A stretch of DNA of 14,096 bases from JBBRSC01 sp038245795 (GTDB lineage: Bacteria; Actinomycetota; Acidimicrobiia; Acidimicrobiales; Microtrichaceae). The position numbers and the translations under genes were made by a program. Under the pieces are notes generated by a model. That model had not been told where the DNA came from, made no database searches, and saw only the letters and a list, made by a program, of their open reading frames with translations. The stretch's first letter is position 1. Each line of letters starts with the position of its first letter. The DNA lies in assembly GCA_038245795.1 (NCBI GenBank), contig JBBRSC010000063.1, positions 1-14,096 on the forward strand, in the 5' to 3' direction. Below, piece after piece: positions 5,901 to 13,326 of this stretch.

Positions 5901-8075
5901 ATGGTGAGCAAGAAGAAGAACGAAACTGATCCGGAATGGGGCGCGCCCTGGCCGTCGCTCGAGGATCGACTCGTGGACGTTCTCGACGCGAACCCGTTGC
6001 TGACGTTGCTGTTATGGCGCGATGAACCAGGCCGAGGTGAACGCCCCGAAGAACATCTTCGGCGGGTGGTATCGGGGCACCTCCACCGAATCCGTCTCGG
6101 ACTGGATCGACTCTCGAATCAGGTGCTCGAATACGTGGCGTTTCGTGGGTATCTCACTCGGACCAGCCTCCTGGTCGAGGCGGCGAGCGTGGATCCTGAC
6201 GAACTCGATCTGCGAGTGAGACGGCTGACGACGCTGGGATTGCTCGAGTGCGTGGCTGGCATGATCGTGATCGCCGAAGGCGTCGAGCGGATCATCGTTG
6301 CTCCTCTCCCGATCTTTCGCCAGAGCGCGGAACTCCTCACGTCAGATCAGCTCGGTCGCGCATGCCAGCTCCTGGGCGTCAACGCCGCCGCACGAAAGGC
6401 GGATCGTCTGGAAGCGGTGGCCCGCGTGATCGAGGACCCGGTGCGACTCCGCGATCTCCTCACCGATTTGGGCCCGGCGGCAACGGTGGTCTTCGCCAAA
6501 ATTGCCTCGCGCTCGCTCCCCGCGGGGGTTGACGCTGATGAGCGCAGCGATCTGCCGTCCGGAGCCGTGGGTGTGTGGGATCTCGATCTCGATCCATCCC
6601 TCCTGGTGCGTGGCTACGGATCCAACTACGGCGTGGATCGCCGGCTGGGGCGCTCGGCGCTCGAGGACCTCGCCGAGCGCTGCCTGATCGGTACCGGTTG
6701 GGGCCATCACACCTGGATGTGGATGGAATGCCACGTGGCGATCAATGGCTCGATGTTTGCCTCGTGGCCGTCACCGAAGGCGCCCCTGGCCCGTCTCGTC
6801 GATGAGCCGATCGGAGTGGCGAGCAGAGTGGTGGCGTCGGCCGAATTGTTCGTGGAGCAGTTGGGTGCTGATCAACCCGTCGGCAAGAAGACCGGCGATC
6901 GACTTCCGATGGTGAAGGCGATCAAGTCGGCAGGAAACGCGGTCGGCCTCGATCCAGCGATGAGTGCGCTGTTGAGTCGGGCGGTGATCCATCATGGTCT
7001 CCTGATCGCCGTCGATCGACCCCGAACCGGTCGGGGCCGTAACGCCGAATGGCCAGTGGCATGGGTGATGAATCCCGAGCGACTCGAACGTTGGCGGGCG
7101 TGGTCTCCCGAGCTCCGCTGGTTGAGCCTGGTCCAGGCATGGTTGGTGTCCGGCGCCGATCAACCGGGACGGGTCTCGCCGTGGACCAGTCGGGTCTTCC
7201 TGATCTCGGCGCTGGCATCGCTCGACCCCGGCATGGGTGTCCCAACCTCCGAGGTCGCGGAGTGGATGGCCGATCGGCACGGCGCTGGAGCGATGTCTGA
7301 CTACGACGAGGTGATCGAGGATCTCGTACGACTCGGTGTGTGCAGCGGAGGATCCACGATCGGCCTCAGTCGGGGTGGTCGCGCGATGCTCGGCTCCCAC
7401 GTTGCGTCGGCCGAGGTGTCAGCGGAGTTGGCCAGCGACTTTCTCGGCGACTCGACGACCTTCGTGGTGCAGCCCGATCACACGATCATCACTTCGTCGG
7501 ACCTCCCTCCGGCGATCCTGACGACCCTGCTCCTCGTCGCGGAGCATGAGAGCGCCGGCGGAGCGGTGGTCTGGCGGTTGTCCGCTGCTCGGTTGACGCG
7601 CGCCTCTCGACGTTTGTCGGCAGAGGAGATCATTGGCTTCCTCCGTGATCATTCATCGGTGCCCATCTCGGACAATGTGGTGCGTTTCATCGATGACCAT
7701 GTGATCGCCACGAAGGTGCTGCGTGTTGGCGCATCGTTCAGCCATATCGTTCACGACGACCTGGCGCTGGTGGCGGCGGCCGTGGCAGTGAAATCCGCTC
7801 GACTCGAACTCCTTGCGCCGGGGGTCGCCGTCTCGCCACTCGAGCCGGCCAAACTCCATGCCGCGCTGAGCGCCAAGGGGATCGTCGTTGAGGTCGATGG
7901 AGCGTTCGTCGACGCCGGCGACCTGAATCCCGCGGGGAGCCGACAGGTCGTACAACCCGACTCGGGTCGGCCACTCCTCGGACCACTTCCCATTCCGCTG
8001 GGACCGGGGGTCGTTGCATCGCTGGCACTCCTGCACGGCTCCGGCACCGCTCGTACCACCAAGGACACACCGTGA
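5901..8075 (+). CDS. Helicase_C_3 (XPB/Ssl2 N-terminal-like) domain protein, partner of XPB
   Basis: 724-residue protein of the actinobacterial type encoded directly before XPB helicase, comparable in size and position to the Rv0862c/Rv0861c (ercC3) pair of mycobacteria. It has no Walker A or DEAH motif, so it is not itself a helicase. The N-terminal two thirds are largely helical with winged-helix-like stretches. At about 519-600 is the recognisable block FVVQPDHTIITSSDLPP followed by WRLSAARLTRASRRLSAEEIIGFL, which fits the Helicase_C_3 domain shared with eukaryotic XPB/Ssl2 N-termini. The start chosen is ATG at 5901 (MVSKKKNET). The frame stays open back to a GTG at 5754, but those 49 residues look non-coding and overlap the antisense zinc-ribbon frame. 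It overlaps the XPB start by 4 bases. It likely acts with XPB in DNA repair, perhaps as a damage-binding or regulatory partner; that role is inferred. Confidence 0.85.
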   Translation: MVSKKKNETDPEWGAPWPSLEDRLVDVLDANPLLTLLLWRDEPGRGERPEEHLRRVVSGHLHRIRLGLDRLSNQVLEYVAFRGYLTRTSLLVEAASVDPDELDLRVRRLTTLGLLECVAGMIVIAEGVERIIVAPLPIFRQSAELLTSDQLGRACQLLGVNAAARKADRLEAVARVIEDPVRLRDLLTDLGPAATVVFAKIASRSLPAGVDADERSDLPSGAVGVWDLDLDPSLLVRGYGSNYGVDRRLGRSALEDLAERCLIGTGWGHHTWMWMECHVAINGSMFASWPSPKAPLARLVDEPIGVASRVVASAELFVEQLGADQPVGKKTGDRLPMVKAIKSAGNAVGLDPAMSALLSRAVIHHGLLIAVDRPRTGRGRNAEWPVAWVMNPERLERWRAWSPELRWLSLVQAWLVSGADQPGRVSPWTSRVFLISALASLDPGMGVPTSEVAEWMADRHGAGAMSDYDEVIEDLVRLGVCSGGSTIGLSRGGRAMLGSHVASAEVSAELASDFLGDSTTFVVQPDHTIITSSDLPPAILTTLLLVAEHESAGGAVVWRLSAARLTRASRRLSAEEIIGFLRDHSSVPISDNVVRFIDDHVIATKVLRVGASFSHIVHDDLALVAAAVAVKSARLELLAPGVAVSPLEPAKLHAALSAKGIVVEVDGAFVDAGDLNPAGSRQVVQPDSGRPLLGPLPIPLGPGVVASLALLHGSGTARTTKDTP

Positions 8076-9736
8076 CTGACCCGACGAACCCATTGATCGT
8101 CCAGGGTGACCTGTCCGTCCTGCTGGAGATCTCGAGCCCGCTCGCCGGTGACGCTCGTGCCGCGCTTGCTCGTTTCGCCGAACTGGAGAAGGCGCCCGAG
8201 CACGTCCATACCTATCGGATCTCGCCGCTCTCACTCTGGAACGCAGCGGTGTCCGGCCTGTCCTCGGGGGACGTGGCCATGACGCTCACCGGGTTTGCGA
8301 AGTACCCCGTGGCACCGTCCGTGCTGGCAGAGGTCCACGATCAGATGGGTCGCTACGGACGTCTCCGGCTGATCCGCGATCACGACACCACAGCGCTGGC
8401 GCTCACGTCGGCCGAGCCGGCACTGATCGAGGAGGTGTCCCGGGACAAGCAGGTCGGTGCGCTTCTCGGCGAGCGGCTCGATGGCAACCGGTTCGCGGTC
8501 CGGGTCGGCGATCGCGGCCTCTTGAAGCAGGCGCTTCTGCGCCTCGGTTGGCCGGCCGCTGACGAGGCGGGCTACGACGACGCCGAGAGCCTGGATCCCA
8601 TCGAGCTCAGCGCTGAGCTGCGGAGCTATCAAGGCGATGCTCTGGCCGCATGGTGGGCGGACGGCGGCGAGGCAGGAGGGAACGGTGTCCTGGTGCTGCC
8701 GTGCGGCGCAGGCAAAACAGTGATCGGTCTGGCAGCCATTGTCACCGCGGGGCTCCACACGCTGATCATCGCGACGTCGATTTCGTCGGCGCGGCAATGG
8801 AAGCGTGAGCTCCTGGAGAAGACCGACGTGGATCCGTCCCTGGTGGGGGAGTATTCCGGCGAACACAAGGACATTCGCCCCATCACGATTGCGACATACC
8901 AGGTGTTGACGTGGGCGAAACGCGGCGTGCCGAAGGATGGCGACATCTTCGAGCGACACCCCCACCTTGCGCTGTTCGACGAGCACCAATGGGGCCTGGT
9001 CATCTACGACGAAGTTCACCTGCTCCCCGCCCCCGTCTTCCGTGCAACTGCCAGGATCCAATCGATCCGTCGACTCGGCCTCACCGCCACGCTGGTCCGC
9101 GAGGACGGCCGCGAGCCCGATGTCTTCAGCCTGATCGGACCCAAGCGGTTCGACGCACCCTGGAAGGAGCTCGAACTCCTCGGTTGGATCGCACCGGCGA
9201 CCTGCATCGAGATCCGTATCGGCCTGACGGATGAACAACGAATGCGATATGCCGTCGCCGAGCCAGAGGAGCGGCATCGTGTGGCAGCGACAGCACCCGG
9301 GAAGATGCGTGTCATCGAGGAGCTCCTCGCGCAACATCGCGGGGACCGAATCCTCGTGATCGGCCAATTCCTCGATCAACTCGACCAAGTGGCCGAGCGG
9401 TTCGACGCTCCGATCATCACGGGCAGGACACCGCAGCGGGCACGAGAGGAACGCTTCGATGCGTTTCGTCGTGGAGAGATCCCCGTATTGATCGTGTCGA
9501 AGATCGCCAATTTTTCGATCGACCTCCCCGAGGCCAATGTCGCCATACAGATCTCGGGCCAATTCGGATCACGCCAGGAAGAAGCGCAGCGCCTCGGTCG
9601 GATCCTCCGACCCGATGGCGGGAAGGCGACCTTCTATTCGCTTGTCACCGCCGAAACGGTCGAACAGACCTTCGCACTCAATCGTCAGCGGTTTCTGGCG
9701 GAGCAGGGATACACCTACGAGATCCGCGACGCATGA
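8072..9736 (+). CDS. DNA repair helicase XPB (superfamily 2)
   Basis: ATP-driven 3'-5' DNA helicase/translocase, 554 residues, cytoplasmic. An N-terminal damage-recognition-like domain (about 1-175) precedes two RecA-like domains. Motifs read in order: RSYQGDAL (Q-like, 184-191), Walker A PCGAGKT (210-216), ATYQVL, motif II DEVH (313-316, the bacterial XPB form of DEAH), GLTATL (336-341), the XPB-specific RED motif (343-345), VIGQFLDQL, VSKIANFSIDLPEA (motif V) and QRLGRILRP (motif VI, 506-514). All catalytic residues are intact and length matches bacterial XPB of about 550. The start is GTG at 8072 within the previous gene's last codons, with AAGGA about 7 bases upstream. Its stop overlaps the rsmD start. 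In bacteria XPB pairs with nucleases such as Bax1; none is visible here, so the upstream Helicase_C_3 protein is the only candidate partner in view. Confidence 0.95.
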   Translation: MTDPTNPLIVQGDLSVLLEISSPLAGDARAALARFAELEKAPEHVHTYRISPLSLWNAAVSGLSSGDVAMTLTGFAKYPVAPSVLAEVHDQMGRYGRLRLIRDHDTTALALTSAEPALIEEVSRDKQVGALLGERLDGNRFAVRVGDRGLLKQALLRLGWPAADEAGYDDAESLDPIELSAELRSYQGDALAAWWADGGEAGGNGVLVLPCGAGKTVIGLAAIVTAGLHTLIIATSISSARQWKRELLEKTDVDPSLVGEYSGEHKDIRPITIATYQVLTWAKRGVPKDGDIFERHPHLALFDEHQWGLVIYDEVHLLPAPVFRATARIQSIRRLGLTATLVREDGREPDVFSLIGPKRFDAPWKELELLGWIAPATCIEIRIGLTDEQRMRYAVAEPEERHRVAATAPGKMRVIEELLAQHRGDRILVIGQFLDQLDQVAERFDAPIITGRTPQRAREERFDAFRRGEIPVLIVSKIANFSIDLPEANVAIQISGQFGSRQEEAQRLGRILRPDGGKATFYSLVTAETVEQTFALNRQRFLAEQGYTYEIRDA

Positions 9737-10260
9737 GGGTCGTCGCCGGTTCATCACGCGGCGTCCGTCTGACGGCTCCGTTGGGAACAACAACGCGTCC
9801 GACATCAGATCGCGTCAAGGAATCGGTGATGAACTCGGTCCAATCCCACGTGGATCTCGACGGATGCCGTGTGGCGGATCTGTTCTGTGGCTCCGGGGGC
9901 CTCGGTATCGAAGCACTGTCTCGTGGAGCTGGCTCCTGTGTCTTCGTTGATGCTGATCGGGCCGCGGTCGAGGCGACCACGGCGAACCTTGAACGGACCG
10001 GGCTGGGCCATCACGCGACCGTGGTCCGGCGCGACGTGCTCGGCTGGCTTGTCGATTCGCCCGAGTTCGATCTCGTCTTGATGGACCCGCCATATTCCTT
10101 CGACGATTGGGCAGAGATCTTCCGGTCCCTCAAATCCACCTGGGCGGTGACCGAATCCGATCGGGACCTCGAGGTGCCCGATGGTTGGGATCTCCATCGA
10201 GGTCGCCGTCACGGAGCGACGTGGGTGCAACTCCTCTGTCGTCGTGGCACTACCGTTTAG
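9733..10260 (+). CDS. rsmD: 16S rRNA (guanine(966)-N(2))-methyltransferase RsmD
   Basis: Methylates N2 of G966 in 16S rRNA using S-adenosylmethionine, during 30S assembly. The 175-residue protein is of the usual size. It opens MRVVAGSSRGVRL and has the conserved TRPTSDRVKESVMN segment (21-34), the SAM-binding loop ADLFCGSGGLGIEALSRGA (49-67), the acidic strand end FVDAD (71-75), and the catalytic DPPY (118-121). The start ATG lies in an ATGA overlap with the XPB stop, indicating translational coupling. The pair rsmD-coaD is conserved in many bacteria and supports the call. The coaD start follows 29 bases after the stop. Confidence 0.95.
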   Translation: MRVVAGSSRGVRLTAPLGTTTRPTSDRVKESVMNSVQSHVDLDGCRVADLFCGSGGLGIEALSRGAGSCVFVDADRAAVEATTANLERTGLGHHATVVRRDVLGWLVDSPEFDLVLMDPPYSFDDWAEIFRSLKSTWAVTESDRDLEVPDGWDLHRGRRHGATWVQLLCRRGTTV

Positions 10261-10289
10261 CTTTCCCAGTCGCCGAACAAGGAGCGCCG

Positions 10290-10769
10290 GTGACCATCGT
10301 CTTGTATCCCGGGTCTTTTGATCCGATTCACAACGGCCACGTCGAGATCATCGAGACCGCATCCCGGCTGTTCGACCGCGTCGTGGTTGCGGCGATGCGC
10401 AATCCATCAAAGGGTCAGACCCTTTTCGATCTGGACGAGCGTAAAGAACTGATCGGCGAGGCCACCGCTCATCTCGGCAATGTCGACGTCACGATGTTCA
10501 GCTCACTGGTTGTCGATCTGGCTCGGGAGATCGGCGCCCACTTCATCGTCAAGGGCCTTCGTGCAGTTTCAGATTTCGAGTCCGAGTTGCAGATGGCACA
10601 GATGAACAAACGGCTCAGCGGGGTGGACACGCTATTCATCCCCACCACGTCGTCCCACTCGTTTCTCGCTTCGCGACTGATCCGCGAGGTGACGCGATTC
10701 GGTGGCGACACCGACTCGATGGTTCCACCGTGCGTCGCCGCCCGACTGAAGGAGCGTCTGTCGCCATGA
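10290..10769 (+). CDS. coaD: Phosphopantetheine adenylyltransferase CoaD
   Basis: Transfers AMP from ATP to 4'-phosphopantetheine, giving dephospho-CoA, the penultimate step of coenzyme A synthesis; cytoplasmic, usually hexameric. The 159 residues match the family length exactly. The nucleotidyltransferase signature GSFDPIHNGH is at 8-17, the substrate loop GLRAVSDFESELQMAQMNKRL at 89-109, and the C-terminal ATP loop SSHSFLASRLIREV at 121-134. The start is GTG at 10290, with AAGGAG at 10279-10284. The same frame is open from 10107, but that part overlaps rsmD and is not conserved-looking. The stop overlaps the next gene's ATG by 4 bases. Confidence 0.96.
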   Translation: MTIVLYPGSFDPIHNGHVEIIETASRLFDRVVVAAMRNPSKGQTLFDLDERKELIGEATAHLGNVDVTMFSSLVVDLAREIGAHFIVKGLRAVSDFESELQMAQMNKRLSGVDTLFIPTTSSHSFLASRLIREVTRFGGDTDSMVPPCVAARLKERLSP

Positions 10770-11314
10770 CCGATCTCGATCCCGCCATGCCCACTCCCAC
10801 CCCTGCTGACACCGAGGCCATACTGCGCCAACTCTTCGAAATGGTCGAGACCGCCCGCAATCTTCCGATGTCGACGTCAGTGCGCATCGAACGGGAGGAG
10901 GTACTTGACCTCATTGAAGAGGCCGTGAACCGTCTCCCCGACGAACTGCGCGCCGCTCGATGGCTGCTGAAAGAGCGGGAAGACTTCCGCTCGAAGACCC
11001 GACGAGAGGCTGACGAGGTGATTTCTGAGGCCACCGAACGAGCCGGCGCAATGGTGGCCAGAACCGAAGTCGTGAAGGCCGCAGAGGCGCGCTCTCGCGA
11101 CATCATCGACGATGCTGAGGCGCGCGCCCGTCACATGATGCACGAGGCCGAGGACTACTGCGATCAGAAGCTCGCCAGCTTCGAGGTCATTCTGGACAAA
11201 CTCGGTCGGACGGTCGCCGCCGGTCGGCAGCGCCTCGCCGCAACCGTCGAGGAGATGGAACTCACGCCTGATGATCAGGACGGCAACGCCTTCTTCGACC
11301 ACGAGCTGGACTGA
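10766..11314 (+). CDS. SepIVA/DivIVA-like coiled-coil protein
   Basis: 182-residue protein with a short Pro/Thr-rich start, a first helical segment (about 17-50) and a long charged coiled coil at about 70-155, rich in Ala, Glu and Arg (KEREDFRSKTRREADEV, EARARHMMHEAEDY), ending in an acidic tail. It resembles the DivIVA-like SepIVA (Rv2927c) of mycobacteria, which sits in the same coaD-DUF177-rnc neighbourhood and organises cell-envelope growth and septation. Because coiled coils look alike, position is a large part of the evidence. The start ATG at 10766 overlaps the coaD stop (ATGA) and has AAGGAG 11 bases upstream. The in-frame start at 10730 lies inside coaD and is rejected. The stop overlaps the DUF177 start by one base. 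Confidence 0.78.
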   Translation: MTDLDPAMPTPTPADTEAILRQLFEMVETARNLPMSTSVRIEREEVLDLIEEAVNRLPDELRAARWLLKEREDFRSKTRREADEVISEATERAGAMVARTEVVKAAEARSRDIIDDAEARARHMMHEAEDYCDQKLASFEVILDKLGRTVAAGRQRLAATVEEMELTPDDQDGNAFFDHELD

Positions 11315-11874
11315 TGTCACGCGAGATCGATCGCCCCCGCGTCGATGTTGCGGCCCTTCGACATCGTCCTGGGACGAAACTCGACGTCGAACGTCGCGTT
11401 ACCACGAGCGAGCTCAAGCTGATCGAGACGGTCGTGGCCGCCGGTACCCCCATCGAGGTCCATCTGACGCTCGAAGTCTTCTCCGGCGGCATCCGTGCAG
11501 CGGGAACTGTCGATGCGCCTTGGACCGGCGAATGTCGGCGCTGCCTCGAACCCACATCGGGCGTGGTTCGGTGCGATGTGTCCGAAATCTTTGCCGACGA
11601 CGCCGTCGAAGGCGAGACCTATCCCATCGTCAACGAGATCATCGACCTCGAGGAACTGGTGCGCGATGTGATTCTCCTTGATCTCCCGGTGGCACCCTTG
11701 TGCTCGGAGACGTGTGTGGGGCCACGCCCCGACGAGTTCCCCGTGACCGTCGAAGCTGACGACGAACAGGGACCCGACGAGGAGACGCCGCTGGATCGCC
11801 GCTGGGCGGGACTCGACGTCCTCCGGGCGCCGTCGGGCTCGTTTCCCGAGGAGGTCCCCGGCGGCACCAACTGA
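11314..11874 (+). CDS. DUF177/YceD family protein
   Basis: 186 residues. YceD proteins lie next to rpmF across bacteria and are linked to 23S rRNA/ribosome accumulation; the biochemical activity is not settled. The family signature GECRRCLEP (residues 72-80, Cys74 and Cys77) and the strand-rich preceding region VHLTLEVFSGGIRAAGTV are clear, followed by the IDLEELVRDVILLDLP helix. The C-terminal part keeps LCSETC (Cys130, Cys134), but the usual following GLCxxCG is replaced by VGPRPDEFPV, so the second metal-like cysteine pair is incomplete. Start and previous stop overlap as TGATG. rpmF follows after 120 bases with its own promoter-like box. Confidence 0.9.
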   Translation: MSREIDRPRVDVAALRHRPGTKLDVERRVTTSELKLIETVVAAGTPIEVHLTLEVFSGGIRAAGTVDAPWTGECRRCLEPTSGVVRCDVSEIFADDAVEGETYPIVNEIIDLEELVRDVILLDLPVAPLCSETCVGPRPDEFPVTVEADDEQGPDEETPLDRRWAGLDVLRAPSGSFPEEVPGGTN

Positions 11875-11931
11875 CGCGCAATGAGACCGGGCGCCTCGTT
11901 GACGATTTGCCGGTTCCGATGGTGGTTCCGC

Positions 11932-11937
11932 TAGGGT
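11932..11937 (+). promoter_or_regulatory. Candidate -10 box TAGGGT for rpmF-plsX
   Basis: Within the 120-base gap before rpmF, TAGGGT lies 57 bases before the ATG. A weak -35-like TTGCCG (11907-11912) is 19 bases upstream of it. A better hexamer, TTGACG at 11899-11904, is 27 bases away and too distant. The rest of the gap shows no repeat or terminator I can support. Confidence 0.45.
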
Positions 11938-11994
11938 TTGAGTTCCTTCCCGGGCGGTCTCGCGCCCAGGATTCCGTTCGAACCAGGAATCATC

Positions 11995-12174
11995 ATGGCA
12001 GTCCCGAAGCGAAAGATGTCGAAGTCCAAGACCCGCATGCGGCGGGCTTCGGCGTGGACACTCAAGACACCGTCTCGGAGCACCTGTCCGCGCTGCGGCA
12101 TCACCAAGCTTCCTCACATCGTCTGCGGCAACTGCGGTTGGTACCACGGCCGCCAGGCAATCGACGTCGACTGA
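11995..12174 (+). CDS. rpmF: 50S ribosomal protein L32
   Basis: Structural protein of the large ribosomal subunit, 59 residues, usual length. It starts MAVPKRKMSKSKTRMRRA, as L32 proteins do, and carries the zinc-ribbon form with CPRC (Cys31, Cys34) and CGNC (Cys44, Cys47). Since all four cysteines are kept, this is the zinc-containing C+ paralogue type. The start ATG at 11995 is preceded by AGGA about 7 bases upstream. Upstream in-frame codons from 11938 do not resemble L32. It lies between the DUF177 gene and plsX, the classic neighbourhood. Confidence 0.97.
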   Translation: MAVPKRKMSKSKTRMRRASAWTLKTPSRSTCPRCGITKLPHIVCGNCGWYHGRQAIDVD

Positions 12175-12215
12175 GTCCGGGCTTCTGCCCGACCACGACA
12201 CAGTTCGAGGTGACA

Positions 12216-13205
12216 ATGCTCCCAGTCGCCGTCGACGCCATGGGCGGCGATCATGCGCCGGGGGTCGTGGTCGACGCTGCGATTGCCGCACATCGACTGG
12301 GAATCGACGTGGCGCTGGTCGGGGACCCGCTGCGATTGCTTCCGCTCCTCGATGAACGCGCCGACATCGAGATCGTTCCCGCCGCCGAGGTCATCGGGAT
12401 GGCCGAGGACCCGATCCGGGCGCTTCGTGCCAAACGTGACGCGTCGGTGACTCGTGCCGCCGAGATGGTTCGAGATGGTCGAGCGTCGGCCTTGGTGAGC
12501 GTCGGGAATACGGGCGCCGCCTTTGGCGCGGCCCTGTTGAGAATGGGCCGAATGCCCGGCATCCGGCGTCCGTCAGTCGCAGCATTGCTGCCGATCGCGT
12601 CCGTTCCGGGTCGGCGCATGATCCTGAGCGACGCGGGCGCCAACCTGGCAGCGACGGCCGACATGTTGGAACAGTTCGCCGTCCTGTCCACCATTGCGGC
12701 GCAGACGATCCTTGGGATCGCCGAACCGGTGGTCGGCGTACTGACCATCGGCGAGGAGCTCGGCAAGGGCAACGATCTCGTCGTTGAGGCGGTCGAGAAA
12801 CTGGCGTCCAGCCAGCAATTGAAGCGATTGGGCGCCCGGTTCGTCGGCAACGCTGAGGGCCGGGACATCACCTCGGGCCGATTCGACGTGGTGGTCACCG
12901 ACGGCTTCACCGGCAACGTCGCGCTCAAGTCGTTGGAGGGGGTCACGGCCGAGATCGCGGCACTCGTGCGGCGACATCTCGTCGCCAACAACATCGAACT
13001 GCTGGATCTCGAGGCCGAATTGGAGCGCACCACCAACGCCCAGGCCCACAACGCGGCGGTTCTGCTGGGCATCAACGGGGTCTGCATCGTGGGACACGGG
13101 GCCTCGTCGGCTGCGGGCGTCACCCGCTCGATTCAAGCGGCGCACGAGTTGGTCGAGGCCGGAATGGTCGCTGCGATCGCATCGGCCCTTGCGTCCAGCC
13201 GATGA
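12216..13205 (+). CDS. plsX: Phosphate acyltransferase PlsX
   Basis: Makes acyl-phosphate from acyl-ACP and phosphate, the first step of the PlsX/PlsY route to phosphatidic acid; peripheral membrane enzyme. The 329-residue protein is of standard size. Motifs are DAMGGDHAPG (7-16), SVGNTGA (95-101), ILSDAGANLAATADML (136-151), and EGRDITSGRFDVVVTDGFTGNVALKSLEG toward the C-terminus. The ATG at 12216 is preceded by GAGGTGA 2 bases upstream; the GTG at 12210 is a possible alternative. The frame is open to 11907, but that part overlaps rpmF and is rejected. The 41-base gap after rpmF contains a 5-bp hairpin (12178-12191, loop TTCT) without a T-run, so rpmF and plsX are probably cotranscribed. Confidence 0.96.
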   Translation: MLPVAVDAMGGDHAPGVVVDAAIAAHRLGIDVALVGDPLRLLPLLDERADIEIVPAAEVIGMAEDPIRALRAKRDASVTRAAEMVRDGRASALVSVGNTGAAFGAALLRMGRMPGIRRPSVAALLPIASVPGRRMILSDAGANLAATADMLEQFAVLSTIAAQTILGIAEPVVGVLTIGEELGKGNDLVVEAVEKLASSQQLKRLGARFVGNAEGRDITSGRFDVVVTDGFTGNVALKSLEGVTAEIAALVRRHLVANNIELLDLEAELERTTNAQAHNAAVLLGINGVCIVGHGASSAAGVTRSIQAAHELVEAGMVAAIASALASSR

Positions 13206-13230
13206 TCGAAGCATCTTTCATGCAGTTTCA

Positions 13231-13246
13231 ATACATATGCATGTAT
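13231..13246. promoter_or_regulatory. AT-rich inverted repeat upstream of acpP
   Basis: ATACAT and ATGTAT form perfect 6-base arms around ATGC. In this GC-rich window the AT-rich stretch 13215-13247 stands out. Its centre is about 35 bases upstream of the TAGTAT box, so roughly -44 relative to the expected transcription start, a usual place for an activator. It does not match the FapR operator I know. The regulator is not identified. Confidence 0.45.
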
Positions 13247-13270
13247 CACCTTCGTCGTCGCCCTCTCCGC

Positions 13271-13276
13271 TAGTAT
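13271..13276 (+). promoter_or_regulatory. Candidate -10 box TAGTAT for acpP-rnc
   Basis: TAGTAT lies 50 bases before the acpP start, in the 121-base gap after plsX. It is identical to the box before the ROK gene. No convincing -35 hexamer is present at 16-19 bases, which would fit activator dependence from the upstream repeat. Confidence 0.5.
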
Positions 13277-13326
13277 CGCGGCGTCGCTCCGCAGGTCGTT
13301 GAGCGTCGGAAACAGGAGATGGTGTC

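Noticed and set aside
8231..9562. 443-residue minus-strand open frame
   Set aside because: Shadow of the XPB gene: composition is typical of antisense GC-rich frames and no domain is recognisable, while the plus strand carries all helicase motifs.
11899..11904. TTGACG as the -35 of rpmF
   Set aside because: It is 27 bases from the TAGGGT box, too far for a normal promoter.
12178..12191. CGGGC-TTCT-GCCCG hairpin between rpmF and plsX as a terminator
   Set aside because: The stem is only 5 bp and no T-run follows; at most a processing or attenuating structure.
11907..12215. Longer plsX frame starting at 11907
   Set aside because: It runs through rpmF in another frame; PlsX proteins start at MLPVAVDAMGGD and a GAGGTGA site precedes that ATG.
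13211..13223. GCAT...ATGC hairpin after plsX as a terminator
   Set aside because: Only four base pairs and no following T-run.
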